64,000 bases of DNA from Solenopsis invicta (GCF_016802725.1 NC_052677.1:18067829-18131828); one strand, 5' to 3'; shown: positions 51,098-61,184, counted from the first letter of the stretch. Notes: a model not told the origin generated them from the letters alone. Translations and numbers: made by a program.

Positions 51098-51745
51098 GTC
51101 AGACAACGCAGACTACAAGGGAAGTGGCTATGATCGCGGTCATCTGGCGGCGGCTGGGAATCACAAAGTGGACCAAAAACACATGGAACAAACCTTTTTC
51201 ACGAATATGGCACCACAGGTTGGAAAGGATTTCAACAGAGATTCCTGGAACAGATTGGAGAAATACATTCGGAAGTTGACAAATATCTATACAAGGACGT
51301 CTACGTATGCACGGGGCCATTATACCTTCCTAAGTGTGTTTGCTTTTTGGGCAGTTTTCAGTTTTATTTTGAATGTTGTCTATTTTCATATTATTATTAA
51401 TTAACGTAGTAATACTAATTGTTTTTATTGTTATTCTTACTATTGTTCTTGCTATTATATATTTGTCATTTTTATTATGCAGCGCTTTTCTTTCTCAATA
51501 ATTAATTTTCAAAATCATTATAATTAATCAAATTAATTTACATTTTGTTATTGTCTATTTACAGGAGAGAGGCGGATGGAAAGAAATATATGCGTTATGA
51601 AGTGATCAGCGCGAATCATGTGGCAGTGCCTACACATTTTTATAAGGTCATCGTCGGCGAAACCAATGATGGTAAACTCGAAATGGAAGCTTTTGTGATG
51701 CCAAATACGCCAATTGACGATAATGCGCCACTCACTAATTTCCAG
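51098..51745 (+). pseudogene. EndoG: Endonuclease G fragment, frameshifted
   Basis: EndoG is a mitochondrial DNA/RNA non-specific nuclease. Two exons remain: 51098-51333 with NADYKGSGYDRGHLAAAGNH (the DRGH catalytic motif is present) and 51565-51745 with ANHVAVPTHFYKVIVGET and AFVMPN. The targeting leader and all N-terminal exons are missing. Near 51285-51291 the frame breaks: KLTNIY continues as KDVYVCTGPLYLPK only in another frame. The splice from AA|GTGTGT to exon 2 is otherwise phase-correct. Similarity stops at LTNFQ; the next bases abut the tail of the minus-strand MCMBP copy. The C-terminal block (ERAAGLLFFD type) is absent. Dead copy. Confidence 0.8.
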
Positions 51746-51799
51746 ATATTGCTTTGCATTCCAAGAAATTATAATGTATAGAAAAGATATCAAACTAGT

Positions 51800-53968
51800 T
51801 TCACGAAAATGTTTCAATCGATCTTTAGTTTCCAAAAAGTGATTTACCGCTTCAATTGTATTATCATAAATGTTTTCTATGTCCACATCGACAAAATGTA
51901 AAGCAATATGAGCACAATTCTATAAATAAACAATTTCATTTATTAATAGTTGTAGAAAAAGTGTAACATATCTTACGCTACAAATAAATACTTGCAGAAA
52001 TACGTGATTTTATATCAGAAAAGATCAAAACTGGTATGTCAGTTTTGAGCTTCACGGGATGATACGTGCAGTTGTATGCTATTTCTTGATGTAAGATCAA
52101 ATTACATAAACATTTGTAATTTTCAGCGCCGGTCGTGGTAAGTGTATTAATGTCTAAGCTCGGCTCATTTATAATAAGATATGTATTATTATTCAATTGA
52201 AGCTCACCATTCGTCAGTCTATTGTGTTCGTAATCTAATCTAGAAATAATGCGAATTTATTCACTAATATATATGCATTCAGACCTGTGGCATCAATGTA
52301 GATTAACTTTAAACTCAATTCAACTTCCTTTTTTTTAGTTCTAAGAATTAGAAGATAGAAAGCAAATTAAATCGAGTTGATCTACATTAGTGCAAACAGA
52401 ATGAGATAAACTTACTTTGGCACTAAAGGTGCTCTATTCAAATTGTTTGCAGTCACTTCCAGGAAGTGACTCTTCCTTACTAATAATCTAATTATATTAT
52501 AGAATTCTTTTAGAAAAATATTTAATTTACTTTCTGGTAGATTTGATACATTAATTGAAAATCGCCCAAGAGATAAACCATCAGATGTCCTCCCGTATCT
52601 AAAAATATACTGTATGAAATAATATCACAGATGTGTATATTTTTGTGTAGGTATTCAGATACGTACATCGAGGACAGCAAGTAACATATTAAATAATCTG
52701 CAACTAATGTATCTCCAAATAACAACTCAGTGAATATTATATGTAAATCACTCCTAATGTTTTGTGCTTTTGATATTATAATGGAAGCATTTGTAATGGT
52801 AGGTTTTGTTAGGTCGATTATTTTTACTGTGTGCAACCGAGGTACCAAAGGAGGATTATGAGTAGATATTTCAGTATCGTTAGTTGAACTTAAATTAATT
52901 GGATTTAAGAATATAAATCCTATGACATCGATAATTTGATTTGGTTTTAAATCAATTTTATTGTAAATCTGAAAAGTAGCAAATTCACAATTAACAAAAA
53001 TAACCAATTAAGAGAAATGTATACAAGATAAAAACATTTTTGCAAAAACGTTTTGATGCAAAAACATTCTTTTAAATATTCTGTATATTTTAATTTACCT
53101 TTACTATACATGACTCTCTATCGATTGGGATGGGAAAATTGTGATCTTCAAATAAGTTCCCTTCCTTCGCCCAATCATTTAGGCCAGGTATAGAAGTTAC
53201 GAAGTAAACTTCTTTTTCTGAATATTCATCACTGTCAGAGTATATAGGCTCTTCATGCGGCATCTAAAATAAAAATTAATAAACTTGCCATTGCACAAAG
53301 CTTTGTGTTTAAAATGTTGGAAATTACTTTGAGATTTTGAATGGAAAGAGAATTAACAAACCAAATTTGAATAATTCAATCAATTGATTAATTTCTAATG
53401 TCTAATATTATCAATACAAAGTTTAACTCAGAAATAGTCACCTAACTTTTAGCATTAACAGTCATCTGGAATGTTTCTTCTTATAAAATTCTTCAAAACA
53501 CGCAACCTTCGAGTCATGCCCGTGATATTTACATTTATGGTACAATAGCCAAATGTAAATATCAGCATGGCTCGAAGGCTGCGCGATTTTATTTACCTTT
53601 TGGACCCAGGTTGTTATAGATTAAAAGATCAAAAAGATCGTTATTAACTATGTATTGTTTTGAATGCTATAATTTCTTATTTGAGAGATTAAAGAAAATT
53701 AAAAAGGTGACAATTTACCAGAATCACGTCTCTGTACATCCCACAAATAGTACGGATATCGTGTTTTTATTTTTCAATTTGTATTGTTTTAAATAAGATT
53801 CAGGATAGAGTATATCTTGTATCATACCCCGGAATCTGACCAGGGCATTATCATCAATTTCACAAAGATTGGTTAACAAAGGGACTTCGGCTATAGCCGA
53901 ATCTTCCAAAATTTGCATGCACTCCGATTGGTTTGCGAGAAAATACTCCTGCGTCCAATTTTTTATTG
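51800..53968 (-). pseudogene. MCMBP: MCM-binding protein (MCMBP) copy, frameshifted and C-truncated
   Basis: MCMBP is a nuclear chaperone that binds MCM3-7 in place of MCM2. Exons: 53968-53719, 53263-53099, 52968-52667, 52598-52416, 52239-51992, then a weak block 51919 to about 51830. Family features: NWTQEYFLANQSECMQILED, VRFRGMIQDILYPE, SIPGLNDWAKEG, NFPIPIDRESCIVK, NPPLVPRLHTVKIIDL, LLFGDTLVADYLICYLLSS, and LKTDIPVLIFSDIKS. In exon 1 the frame breaks after KNKNT; CGMYRDVIL follows only in another frame. Exon phases disagree at the 51992/51919 join and a TAG sits nearby. The last 60-70 residues (the DFVEMR-type end) are missing; the antisense EndoG fragment starts there instead. The first coding exon was not found. 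Decayed copy lying beside an MCM2 copy. Confidence 0.75.
53502..53583. repeat. Hairpin repeat in the MCMBP-copy intron
   Basis: GCAACCTTCGAGTCATGCCC and GTGATATTTACATTT at the left pair with AAATGTAAATATCAGCATGG and CTCGAAGGCTGCG at the right, about 34 bp per arm with a 14-bp loop. No target duplication identified. Confidence 0.6.
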
Positions 53969-54003
53969 CTAGAATAAAAATGAATATACTGTAGCAGAAG
54001 AAA

Positions 54004-54153
54004 GGCTCAATGCACACAGGACGCGTCAACGCGTTACGCGTGGCGAGGTAGCCAATCATTTTTTTTGCTTTTATGACAAGAAATAAGAAAGCGAAAGAAT
54101 GATTGGCTATTTGCCACGCGTAACGCGTTGACGCGTCCTGTGTGCATTGAGCC
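54004..54153. mobile_element. 150-bp MITE with 55-bp near-perfect inverted repeats
   Basis: Begins GGCTCAATGCACACAGGACG and ends in its complement; the arms include ACGCGTCAACGCGTTACGCG and GCCAATCATT with about two mismatches. AAA flanks both sides (54001-54003, 54154-54156), a possible 3-bp duplication. It is CpG-rich against an AT-rich background. It lies upstream of the first recognised MCMBP-copy exon. Confidence 0.75.
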
Positions 54154-54522
54154 AAAGGTACTTCCTTAACATTATTCACAATTCACAAGATTTATCGCAC
54201 ATTCTGGTTTGTAACTCTTTGCACATTTTTTATTTCTCGTTATTTTTTCTAAAAAAAACTTATACACGTTTGTTTTTTTACTTAAAATATTGAAAGTGCA
54301 ATAATAAACAAAACAAATCGAACGTAACACAAATCTCGTGCGCGTGCAAAACGCGGTTATACGAACCTATCATTTTAAAAATACTTGTTAAAAACACCAA
54401 ACGTAATTCCTAATCGATTAAGGAAAGCTGACCACGATGGACCACGAGCGACTGACGCGACACGCGACTGTGCAAGATCATGATGTAAGAAGTTTTTTAT
54501 ATCATGTGCAAGATGAAATCAT

Positions 54523-55096
54523 GGGTGTTTATGATAACTAATCGGATCTCGGATTGGATTGAACAATGGTACTCAACGTAAGTATAGAAAATTTCCCTAG
54601 GCTAATCGGATTGACGATTGCTGTCTCAAATGTAATCCGATTGATAACGAAAGCGTGGAGACCGAGAAGCATGCTTGAAAAGTAAGTCTCTTTATTTTTT
54701 TAAATAATAACAAAAAATCAAAGATTAAGTTAAAAAGAATGATTTGAATTTAGATTTATTGTAATTTAGAATTACATTTAGAATAGATATTTAGAATAGA
54801 TTAATTAATTTTTACAAACAGAAATTTAAACGAAATCCAGTGTTTAGACAAAAAAATTACAATAAATCTAAATTCAAATAATTCTTTTTAACTTTATCTT
54901 TGATTTTTTGTGTTATTATTTTAAAAAATAAAGAGATTTTTCAAGCATGCTTCTCGGTCTCCACGCTTTCGTCATCAATCGGATTACATTTGAAACAGCA
55001 ATCGTCAATCCGATTAGCCTAGGGAAATTTTCTATACCTACGTTGAGTACCATTGTTCAATCCAATCCGAGATCCGATTAGTTATCGTAAACACCC
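54523..55096. mobile_element. Fold-back element, about 245-bp terminal inverted repeats
   Basis: The left arm starts GGGTGTTTATGATAACTAAT, the right arm (complement) GGGTGTTTACGATAACTAAT. The arms agree almost base for base for about 245 bp, through CGATTGCTGT and CGAGAAGCATGCTTGAAAA to TTTAGATTTATTGTAATTT, with a short AT-rich centre. CAT lies on both flanks. No coding capacity. High arm identity suggests recent insertion. It lies between the MCMBP and MCM2 copies. Confidence 0.8.
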
Positions 55097-55269
55097 CATG
55101 ATGTAAAAAGAAAGGTGAAATAAGTAACCAGATGCGCAGTAAACCATACTCTAGACCAATCAGAACTGGGTCCAAATTTTGAGATTCAATATGGATACGG
55201 CTCCGGTACTGGGACGTATTTATATGTGAATCGGAGATAATCGGTGAAACGAAGAAATTTATAGCCCAA

Positions 55270-58200
55270 ATCATTTTGACATAATTTTTTTATTATATAC
55301 TTATTAAATCCTAGTATTATTTTCGAACTAAGTATATTTCGAATCAAATTTAACGTAATCGTTTGCATTACTCGTTCCAACAGATCCTTCTCCGAAATCT
55401 CGACGATAGTAATACGTCCACCGTGCAAAGTTTTCTGAAACGCCAGAGTGTTCAAAGCGATTTGTCGTAGTACGTAGTAGAAGTTCGTTATGTTATTTCT
55501 TGTACGATAAATATTTCTGGAACGTCTGTAACGAGATGTGCGTGCGTTAAGTTCAGTATTAAGACGAAAAGTAAAAAATAAATACAGATCGAAAGGGCAA
55601 ACGGACAAATAAAAGTGGAGAGATACCTGACGCATAGATTTCATAATAGAGTATTTTTGCGTGTCAATGAAACTATCGAGAACTATCTTGATAGCCAGAT
55701 TCATGTCGCTCTCTTGAACGTGACCTCTCAGATGCATTTTAGCACTAGCCTCCGCCATACGAATAATGCTCTCCATGTGGCGCATAGTAATCGGTAAACT
55801 CCCAGTCGCCTAAAACGTAGTGATGAAATAAAAGCATTATTGCAAAATACCGAAATTTTTTGCATTCAATAGTATTTAATATCTCTTATCAATTTTCAAG
55901 AATATACAATATATAAATAGGAGATATTTTTGTTTTACTCACCAAGCTTTCCTGTCTCAATTGGCTATACAGTTTTACCACTTTGTCCTCATCGATGTTG
56001 GTTAGTTTTGGATGTACATTTTGCCTCGCGTAGACGATGTACTTTTTTAGAAGATCTTGGGGAATACACAGATCCCTCGTGGCAGGATCCAATACTACGG
56101 TCTGTGCTCTCTCCGTGTTATTTGTAGGATGATGCAAATTCATAACAAACTTGGCTAAATGACGATCCTGCATGGGATCGATCTCGTCTTTGATTATGCA
56201 CAACACGTCAAATTGCGAAAGAATCGGTTCAGAAAGATCCACCTGTACACACAATTTAATATATTTAATGTAAAGTATTTATGATTTGTTTTTACGTATC
56301 GATAAATTTATAATGTTTAAGCAAGATTTTAATTTTATAATACTATAATTCTATAATTTTTTATTTCCATAATCATATTTCATGTTACAATCTCATTTAC
56401 GCGTCATAATTTTGTGCAAACGCAAATTTAAAAAATTTTTAAGTACATACATTTTCCAAAAAGGTCATACTGGAATCATATCCACCACGGATAGGATTAG
56501 TTGCGGCAATCACTGCGCATCTGGCGTGAAGAGACATAACAAAACCGGCCTTAGAAATAGAAATACTTTGTTGTTCCATAGCTTCGTGGATAGATGTTCT
56601 GTCTTGATCATTCATCTAGAAAAAATGTAAATTATATTATAAATTATTTATATACAGAAAAATATACAATTTTAATAATACATATAAATAATCTATGATA
56701 GATATTAATATAAAAGCTATATTCTCTCTCTCTCTCTTTCTTCCTCCCTTTTTTGTAACCTAACAATAATTATTGCTATAAAAACATAATATTTACATTG
56801 ATATTTATGGCATTATCAATGCGTGTGTCATAAATTATATGTGTTCATACTTTGTTGAATTCATCGACGAGGCATATTCCATGATCGGCGAGGACTAAAG
56901 CTCCAGCTTCCAAAGTCCTTTCTCTGGTGATGGATGAGCTCCTAACGTAAGTGGTCAAACCAACAATCGAAGCGCCTAGATTCCTAGTAAAAACAACTCT
57001 CGGCGCTATCTTCTCCATGTGCTTTAAAAATTGCGACCTAGCTATGTCAGGACTACCGCACAACAGGACATTTATATCACCGCGAACCTTGTGTTTGTTG
57101 CCTGCATATCGCAATATAATGCAAATAATAAAAGAGAGAATGTGTAGACTGCTAAGATAATTCGAAGAAATAATTACCAGGATTCTTTGGCTCGCCTCCG
57201 AATATCGCCAGTGCCAAAGCTCTCTTAATGTTCTCATGGCCGTAAATTGAAGGCGCGATACTCGCAACTATGCGGTCCGCGATGCGTTGATCTTTACTCA
57301 AAGCGAGTATACTCGAGATGTCTTCTTCCGTCAGATAATCTATGATTTCTTTCGAATCTTTGACAAATAAGTGATTAGCTAATAAAACTGGTAAGTCCTG
57401 TACAGAAAAAATACAGAAAAAATACGATAGAATAGAAATTTATCCCTGCAAAAGATTACTCTTGTGAGTCATGTGCCGCGGAACAGATGTAAAAATATGA
57501 TAAATATCTTGCAGATAAATGTGATTACTTAAAAATATAAATCTTACCTGTTCAGTATTCAAAGAACCGTCATAATTATTAGTATAAATAGCTGTAACAT
57601 CTATCTCGTCTCCTGGTTTACAACGACCACAGAGGTCAGATAGGAGAATGCAGTCTTTTCTGTACGGTATTTTATCAGCGGGTATTCTACCCGGAGATTC
57701 TTGTATTGTTATCTTTTGATAGTTTCTGTATATAGTTTGCTCCGACATATTGATCTGAGACACGCAACACATTCGATTGTATACAAGTAAAAGCAATAAT
57801 TTTCAATTAACTAGATGTAACAATTAAACACAGAACTTTGCAACTCACCGTAAATGGACCGACGCTCTGACACTTGGGACAAGATCCCGGTTTAACTTCT
57901 GTATTTTGAAATTGGACGAACGGTCCGAGAACGTAGTTACATTTTGTACAATCGTACTTCACCGATAATTGCGGCAGGATACTCGTAGCCGCCGTTACAA
58001 CTCCAAGAGTTCGGACCAATTGATTTAAGTGGAGTTTTCTATTGTAAGGAAAAACAAAATACAATTTCATTTTATTTACTATTTCTATTACCAAGATCAC
58101 AATTTAGATAAAATAATATTAATGTGCATATTAAATACAGATATGTACCTGAACATCCATAATTCTTTGATCCACGGTAATTCCGATATCCTCACATGAA

Positions 58201-59270
58201 TTTCCGTCGTAACTCTATCATAAGTGGGAAAAATTGTAAGCACCAATTCCTTCGCCACTTCATCAAATATCTCAAGCATTTGGAATGGCGCTTCTGGTAA
58301 AAAATAGGCCAAGCCATGTTCCTTACTAGCAAGAATGGGAAATTCCACTATGAAACTGGACTATTAAAATAAACATAAAAAACTCATAAAATAAAAACTA
58401 TTAAATAAAGAAAAACAAATATAACATTTTTAAATGAGAACTTCTTATCTCTTTAGTATAAAAAAATCAAAATGTATAAATATAAAAAATTGTACAAATT
58501 ATAAAATAATTCTGTAATTTCCAAATATTATAAAAAAGATAACATAAAATAATATAAAAAAAAGTAATATTACAAAAGAATGTTTTTAAATTAAAACTAT
58601 TGTTGTCAGAATTATGCAAGAGATTCAATGTAATACCTGATTACTTTCACACATATGGTGAATACGTTTTTTGTACATGTGCTGTCCCTTGGAATTTGTA
58701 TGAGTACAAAGAAAGCTTTTAAAGCGGTTTGAAATTTCCGTTCGTGGTCCTAGCATCGTAATCCATTCCTTTACCGAATGTCCTTTGGTATCCTCTAAGT
58801 TTTCAATAGACTCAATCATCTAAGATAGAAATAAAAATTCGTTATTTGTAAATAGTAAAATACTTTTATACAGAATGATTGAAAGATTCTTACTTCTGCA
58901 TCTTCTAACGTGCCAGTGGCAGCCTTTACAGTCATACGTCGTATGCGCGCCTGCACATCCTCTTTATCAGTTTCATCTAAAGATACAAAGGAAATATCTT
59001 CTGCATAAAGATAGTTGACAATTTTATAAAGTATATTTTTGAAATTTTATATTAGAATCAATTCAGTTGTATATAATTGTTTTATTTTTAGATATAGATA
59101 AATGATAAAACAAAATTACCATAAAGAAGATTGCGATCATCCCTTGAAACACCAGCTGCACAATCTCTTTTTCTCATTTCTACTCCTGCAGCTACACGTT
59201 CACCCTGAGACAAAAAACAAGATTCCAACTGAGAAGCTTCTATGCTGTCTCCTTCGCATTCCTCTCCCAT
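55270..59270 (-). pseudogene. MCM2: MCM2-like copy, catalytically dead and frameshifted, 12 exons
   Basis: MCM2 is a subunit of the replicative helicase. Exons: about 59270-59120, 59000-58894, 58819-58637, 58360-58149, 58038-57849, 57754-57548, 57397-57178, 57101-56851, 56615-56451, 56242-55943, 55809-55627, 55525 to about 55280. Introns are kept, so it is not a retrocopy. Retained: zinc-finger CTKC/CPKC, EVKPGSCPKC, Walker B core DEF, sensor-1 NP, sensor-2 region SLPITMRHMES. Lost: Walker A reads GSPDIARSQFLK (family GDPGTAKS), so the P-loop lysine is arginine; the arginine finger SRFD reads SQFD. GFPVFAT-type residues are deleted at the start of exon 7. The last exon has a TAA after TFQKYLSYKK and then a frameshift into YYVLRQIALNTLAFQ; the end is diverged. 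The acidic N-terminus is missing. Decayed paralogue most likely. Confidence 0.85.
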
Positions 59271-59470
59271 TCTTATACTATTTGGATTGTGTGTATATCA
59301 ATTCTGGAATGTAACTTTGTTAAATATACGAATTCACAGCTTATTATTTCCTTTACTTGCTATAGTCACATTCAGAACAGAATCTAGATTTCTAGTAAAC
59401 ACTTTCCATAAACTATCAAATCAAAACAAAAAAAAAAACAAAATTATAAATATGTTATTGGACCGATAGT

Positions 59471-59712
59471 GTAACAACACAATGATAGCAAGAAAGCCTT
59501 CTTCGATCGCAGCTAGATCTTAGTGCTTATATTTATTGGTGTGATTTTATATACTTCTCCGAATTCAACTAGAATGTGCGCCGAATTAATTTCCGGTCGT
59601 AACACAGCATGTCGAATAAGAATTAGTAATATCACTATTTATATTACATTGATTAATTTAATATAATAATTGATGCTGAATTGCATCTATATACCCATTC
59701 CCCCCTGAAAAA
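59471..59712. repeat. LTR-like dispersed repeat, copy 2
   Basis: Starts TGTAACAACACAATGATAGC and ends near CCATTCCCCCCTGAAAA. Shares ordered blocks with 10878-11125 (TTAGTGCTTATATTTAT, GTGTGATTTTATATACTTCT, AATAAGAATTAGTAATATCA). Both copies are preceded by GACC(A/G)ATA. Possibly a solo LTR; unconfirmed. Confidence 0.45.
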
Positions 59713-59975
59713 ACTGTAAGAAATTAAAAAAAAACAAAAATTAATTCTAAGAAGTTTGATACTGGCTAAGCATTAACAAGATTCTTTTTTTTTAAGACTT
59801 TTTTATGCTAACTTGCTTTGTTTATCCAGCATATCAAGCATATCCTCTGCCTTTTCGATTATAAAACGGGTTTGAACTGAAAAATTTTTCTCTTTGTTCA
59901 TCTTTATAAGGAATTTAGTTTTTCTTTATTACTAGTCCAAGCAAACTTTGTAGCAATATCTCTTATTATGCGTCT

Positions 59976-60214
59976 GGGGCCGTATTCTGTAACTTTGAAA
60001 GATAGCTAGGGATATCGTTACGTATCGTTACGCAGCTTTTCTACCATGTATCAGGGCTGTGTTCCGTTTTTACTGGCAGTACTGAAAATTTATAGTTCAC
60101 GTCACATATACTATACATTTTCAGTACTGGCAGTTAATATCGGAACACAACCAATATGTGCACAACGACGCTGTAACGATACCGAATTGTCGTTATAAAG
60201 TTAGAGAATAGGCC
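59976..60214. mobile_element. MITE with GGCCGTATTCTGTAACTTT ends, hosting another MITE
   Basis: The left end GGCCGTATTCTGTAACTTTG and the complement of the right end GGCCTATTCTCTAACTTTAT match well, followed on both sides by a GTATCGTTAC block. Between the arms lies a complete GGCTGTGTTCCG element (60055-60152). Confidence 0.6.
60055..60152. mobile_element. 98-bp GGCTGTGTTCCG MITE, copy 1
   Basis: The left half runs GGCTGTGTTCCGTTTTTACT, GGCAGTACTGAAAAT; the right half complements it (ATTTTCAGTACTGGCAGTTA ... CGGAACACAACC). The centre is GTTCACGTCACATATACTAT. It is the uninterrupted reference for the split copy at 60839-61037. Confidence 0.75.
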
Positions 60215-60263
60215 TACTGGAGTGATTTCGGTACTCTAGTCGGAATTCAGGTAATGCTATGGG

Positions 60264-60523
60264 CCTAGTTTACACCGAGCACTTGATACGCGTACTAAAT
60301 CGTAACTTTCTATTAATTTATCTTACTTTCGACAATGCGTTATACATAATTTAATTATCTTATCAGTATTTAATTATCAGTATTTAATTATCAGTATTTA
60401 ATTATCTTGATTCATATTATACCAACTTAATATACTATTTTTTAAATTTATTTCCGAAATTAAGATAACTTAATAGAAAATTACTAGTTAGTGCGCGTAT
60501 CAAGTACTCGGTGTAAACTAGGC
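60264..60523. mobile_element. MITE with GCCTAGTTTACACCGAG ends
   Basis: GCCTAGTTTACACCGAGCAC at the left and the complement of the right, GCCTAGTTTACACCGAGTAC, share about 31 bp ending TTGATACGCG. TATGG flanks both sides, a likely 5-bp duplication. The interior contains a short tandem array of TATCAGTATTTAAT. Confidence 0.7.
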
Positions 60524-60549
60524 TATGGATCTTGTATATCTAGTGTGTA

Positions 60550-60750
60550 CACCCAAGGACTTTGATTCTGTCCATGGGGAAATTTTCCAAACTGAGAAGT
60601 CACCACTTTCTACATACTCGCAGTTCATGATTAATGAAACGACTAGAGCTTATTGGTCGTTACGTTAATTATGAACTGTAAGTATGTAGAAAGATAGCGA
60701 TTTCTCAGTTTGGAAAATTTCCCCATGGACAGAATCAAAGTCCTTGGGTG
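60550..60750. mobile_element. MITE with CACCCAAGGACTTTG ends and TA flanks
   Basis: The first 53 bp (CACCCAAGGACTTTGATTCT, then GTCCATGGGGAAATTTTCCA) are matched by an exact complement at the right end. Pairing continues more loosely to the middle. TA precedes and follows the element, as in Tc1/mariner-derived MITEs. Confidence 0.75.
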
Positions 60751-60838
60751 TACATGGTTATTTATTTAAGTATGGCAAAAACTTCCTTTACTTTCATATT
60801 TCAATTGTAGATTCTTAAATGATCAGGGAGTCGATTTT

Positions 60839-61037
60839 GGCTGTGTTCCGTTTTTACTGGCAGTACTGAAAATTTATAGTTCACGTCACATATAGGCTAT
60901 GTTCCGATATTAACTGCCAATACTGAAAATGTATAGTATATGTGACGTGAACTATAAATTTTCAGTACTGCCAGTAAAAACGGAACACAGCCATACTATA
61001 CATTTTCAGTACTGGCAGTTAATATCGGAACATAGCC
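60839..61037. mobile_element. GGCTGTGTTCCG MITE, copy 2, split by a copy of itself
   Basis: Outer halves are 60839-60894 and 60993-61037. Removing the inner element and one ATA restores a sequence like copy 1 (CACATATACTATACATTTT). The right end is GGAACATAGCC. It is inserted in the left arm of the TCAGGGRGTC element. Confidence 0.8.
60895..60992. mobile_element. GGCTGTGTTCCG MITE, copy 3, inserted inside copy 2 in inverse orientation
   Basis: 98 bp, begins GGCTATGTTCCGATATTAAC and ends CGGAACACAGCC, the reverse of copy 2. ATA lies directly before (60892-60894) and after (60993-60995), a 3-bp target duplication that copy 1 shows only once. Clear self-insertion. Confidence 0.85.
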
Positions 61038-61184
61038 TGTGTATCATGTAACTAGAGTGAAAATGACAAAAGTGAACAAATTTACTAGAGTATTTATTAT
61101 TTTATTGGTCAATACCTAGTGAATTCGCTCACTTTTGTAATTTTCACTCTAGTTACATGATACACAATTGACCCCCTGATGTAC

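Larger units (their letters stand above)
60823..61179. mobile_element. MITE with TCAGGGRGTC ends, interrupted by a nested insertion
   Basis: The left end TCAGGGAGTCGATTTT is separated from its continuation TGTGTATCATGTAACTAGAG (61038) by the GGCTGTG element. The intact right arm, complemented, reads TCAGGGGGTCAATTGTGTAT then CATGTAACTAGAGTGAAAAT. The right arm shows what the left arm was before insertion. Confidence 0.7.

Noticed and set aside
52522..52666. Continuation of the MCMBP exon frame past YLLSS to a stop at 52522
   Set aside because: Family sequence resumes in another frame after a GTACGT donor and a TTTTTAG acceptor (exon at 52598), so this stretch is intron plus out-of-frame reading.
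53724..54179. 151-codon ORF starting MNNVKEVPL as the true N-terminus of MCMBP
   Set aside because: Most of the extra N-terminus is translation of the inverted-repeat MITE at 54004-54153 and the following intron; a clear acceptor sits at 53969.
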